A stretch of DNA of 64,000 nt from positions 566,075,010 through 566,139,009 of the forward strand of contig NC_081413.1 in NCBI RefSeq assembly GCF_030272615.1, in the 5' to 3' direction. A program made the position numbers and the translations under genes. Of this stretch, positions 11,785 to 24,065 are shown one piece after another. Each line of letters starts with the position of its first letter. The first letter of the stretch is position 1. The stretch is from Cryptomeria japonica (Eukaryota; Streptophyta; Pinopsida; Cupressales; Cupressaceae). Below the pieces are notes generated by a model that had not been told where the DNA came from, made no database searches, and saw only the letters and a program-made list of their open reading frames with translations.

Positions 11785-12640
11785 GTTTAGCGGGCAGAGA
11801 AACGAATTGACAATGACAATTTAATTCAGTAAAGTTTAGTTAAAAATCTTCTGTCGTGGAATCTTCCTCCCCATTTAAATATTGTTCGGACTGAGTCTTC
11901 TATTTTAGTCTTCCATGGTTGTCTTGATGTTTTTTAGATTTAAACCGAGTATTTAGCTTAGCGTGCTTATGCCGGCCACAGGTGATAAACGAATTGACAC
12001 CAATATTACTCTTCCATGGTTGAATCTTTCTACGCTTTTAATACTATAATTTTTGTACACCAATATTAAAGACAAGGGAAATAAATAATAATAAGATGAC
12101 GATAGATTTAGACAATGTTTTGAGCGACTATTTAGCTTAGCGTGCTTATGCCGGCCACTGGTGATAACGATAAGTTTGAACGAAGTTTTAAGTTTGAGCG
12201 ACTATTTAGCTTAGCGTGCTTATGCCGGCCATTGGGGAAGAAGATGACGAATGAAAGGGAAGACCAAGTTTTAATAGAATTAAATGGCTTTGTCAAAATT
12301 ACTGAAACTGACAATATAATTAGTTTTTTCGTTTAAGAATCTAATACTATATAATTCATTTGCAAATAATTTACAAATACTATTTTCAATTATTATGACC
12401 TGTTCAAATAAGTTTAGCAGGCTGAGAGATCACCATCAACCAATCTTAAAATCTTTTGTCGTGGAATATTCCTCCCCATTTAAATATTGTTCGGACTGAG
12501 TCTTCTATTTTAGTCTTCCATGGTTGTCTTGATGTTTTTCAGATTTAGACCGAGTATTTAGCTTAGCGTGCTTATGCCGGCCACAGGTGATAACGATAAG
12601 TTTGAACGAAATTTTAAATTGCACATATTATTGTTGGGGG
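11785..12640. repeat. Repeat module cluster, copy 2, with internal re-duplication
   Basis: The module around agcgtgcttatgccggcc appears near 11,960, 12,140, 12,214 and 12,566. The module around catttaaatattgttcgg appears near 11,872 and 12,478. The order and partial overlaps show several rounds of local duplication, some ending inside modules. One module pair (around 12,117-12,185 and 12,193-12,240) is directly adjacent. No ORF of note is present. Confidence 0.7.
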
Positions 12641-13840
12641 AAGACATCAGCCTTCTCGTCTATTCTTGTTCACATTGAACCCATGTAATAAACTCTACTA
12701 TATTTTTTTTATACATATGTATGTATAGATGTATACCTATATACTGATATATACAAACAAATATATAAAAATATTCAAGTTTCTAACTTTATAAATACAT
12801 GAAAATATTGTTTCTCACTTCTATCAGTGGGGTAAGCAAACAAATAATTATTAAATAACTAATCCTCTGGCAGATCATTTCACTTCCGAAGAAATATCAT
12901 GCCATATGTATCATGGAAACAAGACTATAACTAAAGGTACTCTTAAATTTATGTGTATATATATAAATACTTATTTAAATATAAATATCTCTAAATTTGC
13001 ATACTTGTAGTCATAGTGACATTATTAGAATAATGAAGGAAAAACCCAATAGTTTACATGCCTTAAGAATGAAGAGCAAATATATTGAGTTGCACTGGAA
13101 TACAATCAACCTTCCACTTACACCTTATGCCAGGAAACTAGTCCCATGCACCAACTCTTGCAAATTTCTCCAAAAGTTTCGTCATTCTTTGAGTATTAAC
13201 CTCTATAAAGATTCTACACATAGCTATTGTCACACACATGCATACTTTGCTTGACCAAACTCAAAATCCTTACACAAAACACACCACTTTGATCTATTGC
13301 AAACACCCCCAATTACCTTCTCAAAACTATACCTTTATCCCTTTCATTGTATTTTATTTTTGTTGTGAACTCTCTCTCTCTCTCCCTAACTCATGTAACC
13401 TTGTTCTTATAACCGAGATTGACAAGGGAATGTCTCCCTTCTTTTACACATTAGAAGCACCTCTATGCACCAAAAGAATGTAATATAAATGGAAACTTAA
13501 TACAACCAACTTTGAAGAAGGATAAAATGAAAATCCAAGTGTTTCCAAATCTCTACCACTATCTCAAATTCTCAACTCACAAAGAAAATACCCTCTGCGC
13601 ATAGTATAAAATACAATTCTAAACTTGCAAAGTGTTTAATTCTCCACCCATACGTCACACACAACACCAAATGGGTTCATAATTACCCACTATGGAAGCT
13701 TATGCTAAAAAATAAACCACTCTTAATTGCCACTTGAACATCCAACTTATTTGCTTATTCAAAGCACCAGTACCAAGGGCATTTCTAACAAAATATCTTG
13801 CCCAAAAATATATCACACTAATACATTTGGCCTAAAATTT
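12641..13840. other. Stretch without a recognised gene
   Basis: AT-rich DNA with (TA)-rich runs near 12,710-12,780 and a (TC) run near 13,370-13,383. Short open frames at 12,997-13,254 and 13,238-13,483 have no recognisable motif and no homologous partner in the window. Confidence 0.5.
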
Positions 13841-13841
13841 T

Positions 13842-14012
13842 GACGAAGAAGGTATATTGTGAATAAATTTGATTTTTTTTTGAAAAATTGCCTGCATTCG
13901 TCGGAATTCCGACGATAATTCAATATATGTTTTTGACAAAGAAGGAATTGGAAATGACATTTGTGTTTTTTTACAGAAAGTGCCCGCATTCATCAAAATT
14001 ACGACGACAATA
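13842..14012. repeat. Two tandem degenerate units of about 84 bp
   Basis: The pattern gacgaagaagg, a T-rich stretch, gcctgcattcgtcggaatt and cgacgat at 13,842-13,917 repeats as gacaaagaagg, a T-rich stretch, gcccgcattcatcaaaatt and cgacgac at 13,935-14,012. Confidence 0.6.
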
Positions 14013-14149
14013 GGCATTACTTAAAAAAAAAGAGACCAAGACATTTCAAATTATTTTCGCAACCTCTTCCCATTCTCACGTTGCCACCCCAGCAGCATAC
14101 TCCCGCCCAAAGTAAACGTGAACTGTGAACCGTTTTGACCGATTAATGC

Positions 14150-14330
14150 CAGCTCCAAGCATTCTCGGCTCATGGAATTTGTGAAAATGGGAGCAATGTC
14201 GGCTCATGCAGGAATAGGGCAGGTGTAAAGCTCTATCAACATCCTCCAGCCTATGCGAAAATGGGAGCAATGTCAGCTCATGGAATAGGGCATGCTCCCA
14301 GGTATGAATCATATATCATATGAATTGACA
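14150..14330. repeat. Short direct repeat around gggagcaatgtc; degraded partner at 14840-14990
   Basis: The string aaaatgggagcaatgtcggc (14,184-14,203) recurs as aaaatgggagcaatgtcagc (14,257-14,276). A block aggtgtaaa..caacatcc..cc (14,220-14,250) recurs as aggtgtaaatc..caacatccccc (14,853-14,880), followed by aaaaatgggagc. Function unknown. Confidence 0.5.
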
Positions 14331-14447
14331 TCCTTTTTGGGGGATTGTTTTTTTTCAAAAAATGGTTCATATGTTTTGTTTTATGCTCCCACATTTTGTA
14401 GACATATCTACCAAGGCATTCACAACTACAACATCTGAAAATCACCC

Positions 14448-14729
14448 TTAATGTTTCGATTGATGCCCATACGCTATTCCAAGGTTTAAATCTCGGATGT
14501 GTATGAAGAGGGTGCTGGCAATGGTTGTGGATTTCAGTTGTACACCTACCATGTGCATTTTCCTTAAGGTTTCATAAAGATTTTCAACAAATCTAATTTT
14601 TGCATATCGTGGCATTCTATGAGACGTCATTTTTGTGAGGAATTTTAGTAGTTTGAATTCCTTGCTCATGTCTTCACAGTATTGAAAGTTTCTAAAGCAT
14701 TTTAAAAGGTCTATTTTGTGCAATCCCAA
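14448..14729 (-). pseudogene. PPR-protein-like pseudogene fragment
   Basis: A 93-residue open stretch on the minus strand resembles one to two repeats of a plant P-L-S type pentatricopeptide protein. The part CEDMSKEFKLLKFLTKM lines up with the usual CGSIxKARELFDKM block. The part RFVENLYETLRKMHMVGVQ followed by STTIASTL lines up with the GFVEKALETFKQMQxAGVxPNSTTxASxL block. Spacing of the two blocks fits the repeat length of about 35 residues. The conserved W of the NVVSWN block and other consensus positions are lost. Intact PPR proteins are RNA-binding organelle factors of 400 residues or more, so this is a relic. The match is by eye from the family consensus. Confidence 0.5.
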
Positions 14730-14989
14730 CGATCATTGTGTTTGACTAAAGACCAATAGGCTTCATTCCCCTTCTTTAATTCATTCATCGGTCACCCATC
14801 TATTTTGCACCTACAGATAGTGATGTTTCTGATTCTTTGTTGGCGTGGGCATAGGTGTAAATCTATGTCAACATCCCCCAACCTGTACAAAAATGGGAGC
14901 TTTGAAATGGCATGCCAACTGTTTGACAGACTGCCTCACAAAAATTGGAAGTTTTTGAACAGGGTATGAACATCTATCATAGGATAAAT

Positions 14990-16468
14990 AATAGAGGAAT
15001 TTTGTTACATGTTGTAGTTGCAATTGCCAGGGTACATGTTTTAAAGATGTTTTATATCATAGAATCAACATTCCAATGGTTATTTATTTTTTAAAATTTG
15101 GATATCGTATTCCCAACAAATGTCTATTTGCATGAAACTATTCCTTTAGGTGCAAGCAAAAAAAACCTGAGAAAACTATACAAGGCTTAAACCATTATTC
15201 ATAGCCCCTAGAAAATCTCTTCATTACCAAAAAAACCTATACATACTTGAAAACATTATTCACGCCTAAAACATTGTCCATGCCCAAGACATTAATCACA
15301 ACATAAAATAATATTCATAGTGTAAATAAACACTATTCACGTTTAAACAATTGTTCATAGATTCATTTAACCTCAAAAATTACTCTAGAATCTCTTGAGT
15401 CGAAATTTGTTGTTCTCTATATGAATTATGGGGTTTGAAATCTATTTAGTATGATTGTGTATATTCCTTGTCCAATGATGACTGAAAAACAAGGAATATT
15501 CGTTGTCAAATCTACAAGAGTCCTGAAAAAATGGGCGTATGATGATGCAACCTCAAATTCCTCTTATTTCATATCTAAATCAAACAAATGCCTCATTGAC
15601 AGTCATAAATACATGTTATAGGAAACTAATGTAAAATTACATGGACTATCACAATAATGTATCAAAATCAAACTTCACTAGATTATTGACATTTCGTCAA
15701 ACATGTCATGCAACCTCTAAAAACATATTACTGCTACAAGCCCATTCAAATCTTATTATAAACCAATTCCAATGCAATCATAGGATCTTTACATAGGCTA
15801 ACTACCAAGAGATATGCTACTGATTTTTTGAAAACATTAGACAATCACTAACTGAAGAATATATCTCAAAATTACAATGAAAGAAGAGGTCTGAAGAACT
15901 TGATTAAGCTATGCCCAAGTCTGGCGATGTAAACACCAACATTACTCATCCAAAATAAATCCATGTTAGAGTTATGATCTTCAATACTTTCTCTTAGACA
16001 AGAGATAAAATTAAAAAACCACATGATTACTACAATAAATTTAGTTTATTATTAAAAATATAAATACTTACATTAGATATATATTCCACATAAAGAAAAG
16101 AAATGATGAAAATCATTTGTGTCTTAAATAATGAGATCAAAAACTAAAAATGGAAAAATAATATCCTAATTACGACTCCCTAATTAGTATAAGATACTAT
16201 TTCCAATATTATACTAAGGATAAATATTCAAAAAGTACAATAATTACACTAATACATATATCACTCTCATGCCTTCCTTAATTTGATATAAGGTCCCTCT
16301 AACCAAATATGAAGTCTCAAGGGAGTTGTATGTGTCAATTATTCAAGCTTCTTCTAAATCTATTCCAACCTCTTCTTCCAACACATGTCTTGATGATGGT
16401 TGAGGATCTTTAAACTTTGAAAATATGAATGAACACACTCCTCTAGACATGATTTAAATACCACATTT
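14990..16468. other. Stretch without a recognised gene
   Basis: AT-rich DNA. A degenerate series of acattattcac-like words lies at about 15,190-15,360. No coding signal is supported. The stretch continues beyond element A at 31,072. Confidence 0.5.
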
Positions 16469-16473
16469 AATTA

Positions 16474-17651
16474 TGTTAGGCCCAATATGGAAAGCTAATG
16501 TACTGAGAGGGGAGGGGTGAATCAGTACTTCAAATCTTTTCTCGAACAATAACTTTATTGTTAAACATAAATCAAAAATTGTTGTAACATAATATAATGC
16601 CAAAACAAATAAATAACAATCATACATGATTCACTCCATAACACATATATTTTGGTTACGCAGAAACTCTTGGTTAGAGAGAAAACCTGCGATGGGGATG
16701 GCACCCACAACTTCACTACTGCAATAATAAAGGTTGCTCGGTTAGAGCTACATGTTTAGCTATTTCTGATAGCTTACCCTGTTAGGAGTATCAAGATCTT
16801 TAGATCTACCTTGCTAAAGGATTTTACAACACTTAAACTAAATGTTGCACCTGGTTAAATGCTTTACAATTTATAGACTTTGTTAGAGTCTTTTACCCTG
16901 TTAAAGGTTTCTCTTACAACTCAAAATATTACAATAAAATCTTTACAAATATCTGCAACTTTACATCTGAAATGTTATAGAAGATTCTATGTGCTCAAAA
17001 TGAGATTACCTTGCTTATAGCACACCTCAGTAATCCATAGATTAACTCGGTAAACCTTTCTGTTTACTCTATTCCTTGACTATTCTCTGAAATCCTTCTT
17101 GGTTACCTCTGTATATCTGCAATAGTCATAACACTCAGTGCTTTCCCATGATTTTGCTTTTCACATATGTCTTGCTTTCTTCTCACCTATTGATCCTCAA
17201 TTCATGTTGTATAAATAGATCTCTTATGATGGTGGTTATGTTCATGCATCAATCTTACAAACAAGATTCATTGAATGAATAAATATACAAAATATTTCAT
17301 TGGATAGATGACCTCAAGATCATACAAAATCTTTAAGGTGCAATTTCCTATGTGATAACGGTTCTTTGTTCCTCGATCTTGTAACACGTTTCCACACATG
17401 TGTCCAGGTTCAATGAATCTGGTAACATGTTTTCACTCAGTGTATGTTCACTCGGTATATCATTTTGCTGCTCGGTAGACATAGAGTGTTACTCGGTAGA
17501 CAACTCAGTGTATACTAGACTCTGTGACTTCAATCTTCTGTAACCGACTGCTTTAGTGCTTACCGACTGAATGTTCCTATAGTATTAACCGACTAGAGTA
17601 TATAGGATGAATTTGGATATAAAACTAATGACAACTTAGTAAATAGTAACA
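16474..17651 (-). repeat. 3' LTR of element A
   Basis: 1,178 bp, starting tgttaggccc and ending gtaaca in plus-strand terms. It parallels 29,912-31,066 with scattered substitutions and a few small indels. Near the plus-strand start it has the C-tract motif (on the minus strand ttcacccctcccctctcagt) shared in kind with elements B, C and D. A TATA-like atttata lies at about 17,212-17,218. Confidence 0.93.
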
Positions 17652-17666
17652 ATCTCCCCTTTTGAC
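17652..17666 (-). promoter_or_regulatory. Polypurine tract of element A
   Basis: Minus-strand gtcaaaaggggagat abuts the 3' LTR. This is the expected plus-strand primer for an element read on the minus strand. Further GGGGGAG-type tracts lie upstream at about 17,890, 17,942, 17,961 and 17,990. Confidence 0.85.
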
Positions 17667-18012
17667 ATTAGTTTTGAAATTTTTGACAAAACTCCTTTCA
17701 AAGTCATAACTCAAAATCTATATACTTACAAAATTTGACTAAACTGACAATAGTCAATAAATAGTATACTCAGATATACTCCCCTTATCAATATACTATA
17801 CATAATGCTAATTTTGCATGCTCGGTGATCAATGTTTTGTGTTTACTGCACTTATTCTTTGCTCTTTGATCACTGCTTGGTGTATACTGCTCCCCTGTCA
17901 AATTCAACTGTGCATTTGGATACTTTGTTCTGCTCGATATACTCCCCCTGTATACTACACTCCCCCTTTGATACTTTGATACTATACTCCCCCTTTTTGA
18001 CAAACATCAAAA

Positions 18013-21000
18013 CTAGTTACCATTCGATGGAGGCAATTGGTCAAAAATGGATTTATACTTTGTCCTTGCATCAGCGAGAGCAGTAGAGAGGGGATCCTTG
18101 ACATTATCCATGAGTGAATTCTGAGTTGTGATGTCAGCTAGGAGTGAGATCAGACCATCTAGAGTGCTTCCCTCTGGTTGAGTGGATAAATGAGTGGCTC
18201 AGTTGATCTGCTCTTGAAGAGATGAAAGATGAAGAATGAATAATGTCTGAAGAGTCATTATATCCATCTTGATCTTGTGCTCTTCATTTCAAAGTTCCAA
18301 CTACTGAGCCATAAGAGTTTGCAATTTGGTGTAGAAATCCTAAATAGAATTTGGCTCGGAAGTCAATGAATTGGAGAGATTGGTGATCTCTTGTTCAATG
18401 ACTTCGGTTTTATTTTTGATATCCTTAATGAATAAAGAGAATGTACAGAGCTTTTGAAATAAATAAAGAATGTGCTTGAGTTGAGGGGACAACTCAGCAA
18501 TAAATTTGACTAGTTTGACTTTACTGATAGCAATCGCTTTCTGTACCTCTTCAATCATTTTTGCAATTAGCTTTTTATCCTTCAGCTTGTTGAGGTATTC
18601 AGATGTGTCTATTCCTGATGCTTCTAATTGAGTGAGGAGTTCATCCATTTGCATATGGATGGCAGCATCTTTATTCACAATAGCTTCAAGTAGCATATTT
18701 GACAATAATGCCTTAACCTTCTGAAGCACACGGTTCTTTTTCTGAATAGCCAACTATCTTTCATGTTCAGTACTTTGCATAGCTCATCGAATTCAATAAC
18801 TGCTTGCCCTTTTAATTTGGATATATCTACATTAGGAAACACAATTGGTTTTGACAAATCTATCTTGGAACTATGCCTTTTATTTTCTTTTCTTTAGAGG
18901 AGGAGGCTTTCACCAATTGAACTAGTACAATGGCTTGGGAGGCTTATTTACCCTTATTAGGTTTCTCAGTAGAGGCAACACTTTTGTCAGTTCCTGTAGC
19001 CTCTGTTGTGTCCTTTGGTGCTTCTGTGCTTGGGGTCTTGGTGGAAACAATTTCTATGCTTGCAGGTGCTTGAGAAGGCTATTCCCCAGTGGTCTGAGAA
19101 GTAGATTCTCCTTTGGTAGACTATTGAGCCCCTTTCCCTTGATCAGTATCCTTAGGATGCTCGGTTGAGACTTGTTGAGTGAACAGAGGATATGAATTGA
19201 CTTGTTCCAAAACTGATTCAGTGGATACCAGTTTGGCATAGGCATTGCCTTCTATCATTTCTTGTTCCTGATCCTCAGAAGCCATGACATCCTCATCTAA
19301 TTGAATAGTTTTAGCAGGATCTTGTTCGGTGATGTAAACTATTTCAACTGCACTTCGAGGTTTAGCATGAGGTTCATCATTCTTGAGTCGCAATATCTCA
19401 TGCCATTTTTCCTTAGTTTCATTCTCGACTTCAAGATAAAGATCGGTCATCATTTTCAATGCTCTCTGCTTTACTTGAAAGTTTGTCTATGAGGTCGTTA
19501 AATGTTCTTTAATGTCATCTACCAACATGTCTCGAAAGAGATGTACCAAAACTCTTTCTCTAACTTGTTTCTCCGAGTCCATAGCATATTACCACCTAGT
19601 GTCAATATGTGAATACAATGTTTTAGGAAGGAAATCAGTCACTTCCAATGGGACTATTTGGAATTTAAGTAGTGTACATACTACTGCTTCTTCTATTTGC
19701 CTCTTTTCATCTTCATTTCTGAAATCATATTTCACATATCTAAAAGCTCCAAATCCACCATATTGTTTCAGATTAGCACAGAAATTATCAACACTATGTA
19801 CTTCTTCCTTTTTACTCTTAATAGTCTGAAATTTATTTTTGTCTTTAGATTCGGTGTCACTTGACTCTTTGCTCAAAATGAGTCTCTGAGGCATTTTCTT
19901 ATAAGTCCTTGTGACCTTAGGCATTGCGACATTTTTTTGCTTCTTACTCGGTGACACTGTAGATGATTTAGTATTAGGTCGCTTTGCTGGAGGAGTCGGT
20001 GATACTTGTGATGAGTCTTGATTCTTCCTTTTCAAAATTTCGCCTTTTGGCAACTCGGTGCTCAAAGTAACAGCAGCTTCATGAGCTTCAGATTCTTCCT
20101 CAATTGCAAGTAGTTCACTCTTAATAGGAGTCGAGGAAGAACCTTCTCCAAATTTCTCAGTTAATACTTTAATCATTTTATTTGCTTTCCTTGTAGCCTT
20201 AGGTACTACAATGCTCATCTTAACTTTTTCTTTAACCTCTTCATAGGTTCCGTACCTGATTTCTGTAGCATTCCTTGGAAGTACAAGAAAGGCATCTATC
20301 TGCTATTGTGAAATGTCAAAATCAATCTCATAACCCATAGGAGGCAAAGATTGAGTTCTCGGTTCCACTGCATTGACATAGCAGTAGTCGGTGTACTTCA
20401 AAGCATATATCATCCTTGTATTTTTCCACTAACTGAGGTGGGATCTAGTACTTGTTATGCATCCTTTCCTGAAACTTGCTGAAGTAATCATCCATAATCT
20501 CATTAAAGTTATCACCTAGCTGTTTGATGAAGTCATTGATTTGATGGGTGATTGATCGGTGTAGCTCCCAAACTACATTACCGACAGATGGAAAGAATTT
20601 TTGAAAATAGAAAAACATGCATACCAAGAGTGATCCAAACTTCAGTGCATTAGCCGAGTTGTTCTTCTTCGGTTTCCTTATGGTGTTTAGATTTTTGAAT
20701 AGATTCTTCAACAACACTTCACAAAGATCAATCTTCATTCCCTTCTTCACAATTTTATATGCTGAATCAATAGCTACACATGGTACACTATTTTCCCTTG
20801 CCGATTGAAAGAAACAATAACCTATTACTCTAATGGCAAACTTCAGCTCTGCATCTGTGACATTATTTAGTTTTAGACCTCTACAATCAAATTCAACTCT
20901 GGTTAAAGTGATCAATTCCTTCTATGAAATCATTTTCTAAGCTCGAGCATGGTCATAAATAGGGTATCCGGTTATCAAGTGAATGATTTCCTTGGTGATC

Positions 21001-21375
21001 TTGAATGGTTGCTCCTCTAACCACATGAAATCATCATGAACTTTGCTTAGAACAAACTTGACCCATTGGGGTTTGAAGACATGGGGATAGGTTAGGGCTT
21101 CGGTCAATCCCTTGACTTTAATGTGTTCAAACTTGTTATCTAGTTTTCCATCAGTACACAATTCATCATATGTGTCCTTGATCAACATGACCTAGTTCCT
21201 CAACATGACATTTGATGAAAAATCTAATATCCTCAACTAGTAGAACCCTATCCGAAATGAGTGAAAATTCCATTTTATCATCCGGTTCAGATGCTACTTT
21301 GGGAGGTAGGGAATATTTCAATGAGGGCTTCTCAATGGTTTCAACAATAGTGGGTTTCTGAATCTTTGGAGCCAT
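18013..21375 (-). pseudogene. ORF2 of element A, conserved unknown protein (family shared with B and C)
   Basis: Start ATG at 21,375 (MAPKIQKP...), end at the stop at 18,013-18,015; about 1,120 codons. Frame changes lie near 21,180, near 20,400-20,440, between 19,120 and 18,860, and near 18,750, and there are several stops. Order of parts: N-terminal domain with VEDIRFFIKCHVEELG (about 21,230), FVLSKVHDDFMWLEE (about 21,045), ARENSV (about 20,800), KIDLCEVLLKNLFKNL (about 20,720) and LKFGSLLVCMFFYFQKFFP (about 20,610). Then a Lys/Pro/Ser-rich stretch with SPSKKQK (about 19,950), a second helical module, a Ser/Thr/Glu-rich linker and a C-terminal coiled coil (18,340-18,753). The listed N-terminal motifs match B and C at the same order and spacing. 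No enzyme signature or membrane segment is visible. Function unknown; the basic middle part could bind nucleic acid. Confidence 0.75.
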
Positions 21376-21920
21376 TACAAACTTAGGATATCTACTAATG
21401 AAAAAAGCTTAGGGTTTGAAACCAACAAACGCTTTCACTTAGTAAATACAAAATAGATAATCACACTGATATTTTCTAGTTAGCCAGCTCTTAGAAATGC
21501 TTGAGATCGATGTGTAAATACCTTGAAATTCACTCGGGAGGTGTTTGATCGCCTTTGAATCACTTAGCTCTGCTCTCTGAAAACTTGGTAAGTGTGAAAT
21601 GACCGTGCAAAGTGCTTTAAGTACACATTCTACCTTGTCGAGGTCCATGTGGTTAGGTCAAAAAACATTAAATGCACTCGGTTCCACTAAACCAATTTAC
21701 CTTTCTTTTTGTGCTTTTACCGAGTCGCCAGACTTCCTGTATTTACCGACTAGACAGGCTTCCTGCATTCACCAACTTGACTAGTGCTCGAAAAGACTTG
21801 ATAGAATTTCAAACTTGCTAATGCATCGTAGCTATGTAGATTTTGAATTAAGTACATGATAAAATAGGAACTGTTAAGATCTAACTTTGAGAGAATGCAA
21901 TCCCTTCATACCTTTACCAA
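21376..21920. other. Spacer between ORF1 and ORF2 of element A
   Basis: About 545 bp without a coding frame continuing either ORF. The matching spacers are about 300 bp in B and 515 bp in C, so a non-coding gap at this place is part of the shared layout. How ORF2 is expressed (splicing, internal promoter or re-initiation) cannot be seen. Confidence 0.6.
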
Positions 21921-23029
21921 TTAATTTGAAGTAGATGCACCTAACTCGATAGGTAAGGTGCTTTCTTCATTAGTTGATCCATTTTCCTTCTTTTTCCAAA
22001 TCATCTGTAATTTGCTTCTTATTACCTCAGTATCTCCTCTGGGTTGATCTCTGCAATCTCCAGCCAAGTGTCCAACTTTGTGACAATTAAAACATGCCAT
22101 ACCAGGATTTCTCCATGATCTTCGGTTGTTCATTCCAAACCTTATAAAATAGTTGGCACTTATATGTCCATATCTTCCATAGCATTCACACCATATCCTT
22201 GTATTGTAATCCCATGGTACTGTAGCATATTGTCGATTAGGATCTGTGTGAGTTCGGTAGTTGCCAGTATTTGCTTGGTGTGCAGACCACATGTAGTTCT
22301 TTTGCTTAAACCAACACTTCTCGGTACTATGTCCATATCTATTGTAGTTTTTACAAAACCCCTTGAATTTTTCCTTCTTATAATTGCTAATAGAATTTTT
22401 CCTACATTGATTAGATGTGTGACCATACTTATTGCAATTGTAACAATAACCATCAAACCTAGTGACATTCGATTGCTTACCTTTTCTGATTTGGCACAAG
22501 TTGGCAATATGTCCTTGTTTTCCATAGTAGTTGCAAATAGGCTTCTTTCCTTTGATGTTTTTCTTGTTTTCAACTTGCTTTGATGATTCTCCTCTCTCGG
22601 TAGTGTGGATTCCCTTCTTGGTAGAGTTCTTTCTGTTGTAACCGAGTCCTGCATCTTTGTTGGGTCTACTTATATTCAGTTGCTCATCCAACATCGTCAA
22701 TGCTTCATAACTTTTCATCAGTGATTCTTTGGCTTTCTTCTCTACTTCAAGTTCATCGATCAATCTTGATAGTTCAAGTTTCAATGCTTGATTCTCATTT
22801 TCCTTTAGATTTGCTTCATGATGTGCATAACCCAATTGATCAGACATATTGTGTTGAATTCCAGTCATCCTTATGATTTCATCATTCCTTTCAGATAGTA
22901 ATGCTTCAAGCTATTGTTTTTCTCTTTCTAGATCTCTTATCTTATCCTCAGCTATTCTCAATGCATCTAGATTTTCAGTCATCAGTGTGCTGAAATGCTC
23001 AGGTTCTCTTTTCATTGCTTTTAGCTATT
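21921..23029 (-). pseudogene. ORF1 of element A, 3' part: coiled coil and zinc knuckles
   Basis: Continuation of the Gag-like ORF1 split by element B. Two in-frame TAG stops (about 23,025 and 22,912) interrupt the coiled-coil part. The 315-residue frame from 22,868 ends at 21,921. It holds five CX2CX4HX4C-type knuckles, of which CYNCNKYGHTSNQC and CFNCHKVGHLAGDC are complete. CNYYGKQGHIANLC, CKNYNRYGHSTEKC and CECYGRYGHISANY have each lost one metal ligand, always to Tyr. Retroviral-type CCHC knuckles bind RNA in Gag proteins; five in one protein is unusual. Joining 29,849-29,608 with 23,034-21,921 keeps one reading frame of 452 codons. Confidence 0.85.
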
Positions 23030-23034
23030 CAATC
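23030..23034. repeat. Target-site duplication of element B, left (CAATC)
   Basis: The same five bases lie at 29,603-29,607, directly after the right end of element B. Confidence 0.93.
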
Positions 23035-23849
23035 TGTTAGGGTTCCCACAGATATTGAGAGGGGGGGGGGGGGGTAAATCAGTATCTGACTGGTATTTAA
23101 ATTTTCTTAAGATAAAACATGCAGAACATAAAGTAACAGTGTACCGGTATGCAAGAATTAATGTAATAAATAGAATCAAAAACATCCACATGAAAAGAAC
23201 ACCATAACACAAGATGTTGAATGAGGAAACCCAGTGTGGGAAAAACCTTGGTGGGATTTGTGACCCACAATATTCACTTATTGGCCAATAAGAGAATATT
23301 ACTTAGAATAGGGGCCTGCACATGCAGGAAGGCCAATTGCCTAGAGCACACTGCTCAGTGAGAAGTCACACTAACTTACAATGAGGATTATACTAATCCA
23401 ATATTCTGTACTGCTTTATAATAGCATCTCCAATGCCAGATTCAGTATCGGTTCTTGCTGTGTTCTTTACATATACCCTTGACCTATAATTCACACATTA
23501 GGTCTGTCTAATAATTTTCTTTATGCTCGCTTACCTTTCCCTACAAATGTCTATAATGATCTCCTTTATATACAAGAGTCATTTTACAATTTGCCAAGTG
23601 GGCTTGCAATAATAATCAAAATATTACATATCAAAAATCTTGTCGGCCTTTGTGTTGGTATACATCTTTTCTTCTGTGTTGGTGCCAGTGTCGGTGTAAA
23701 GTGGTCTTGCTGATGCCGGTGCACTATCTTGCTTGAATAATGCTTTGTCGGTGGAATGTCTTGTCAGTGCCATAGGATTGCAAGGTTGCCATCAATGACA
23801 AAACCTTCAATCACACACAATGTCTCATTGGAGTGTCCATATGCCAACA
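23035..23849 (-). repeat. 3' LTR of element B
   Basis: Parallels 28,791-29,602 with few differences. The G run at about 23,059-23,073 is clearly longer here than in the other LTR (about 28,816-28,824). On the minus strand gtatataaag (23,564-23,573) is a good TATA box, with tcttgtatataaaggagatc around it. The string gaaacccagtgtgggaaaaa (23,226-23,245) belongs to the U5 motif shared with C and D. Confidence 0.95.
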
Positions 23850-23863
23850 ATCTCCCCCTTTGG
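23850..23863 (-). promoter_or_regulatory. Polypurine tract of element B
   Basis: Minus-strand ccaaagggggagat abuts the 3' LTR. Extra tracts of the same kind lie at about 23,943-23,953 (gggggagt) and 23,993-24,004 (aaagggggagta). Confidence 0.9.
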
Positions 23864-24065
23864 CATTGATGGAAACACTCATGAGAAATTCCAAAAAGAT
23901 GTCCAAAAATGTGTAGACCAAAAATTTACCAAATAAATGAGGGACTCCCCCTGAGCATATGATCCCTATGTTTTGAATTTTCTCATCCTACTACTCCCCC
24001 TTTGGCATCAATGACAAAGGTTGTCAAGATGTTAGTAGAGTTTGTAGTTATACCGGTCCATAACC

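Noticed and set aside
22164-22583. 139-residue hydrophobic frame on the plus strand
   Set aside because: It is the antisense of the zinc-knuckle part of ORF1 of element A.
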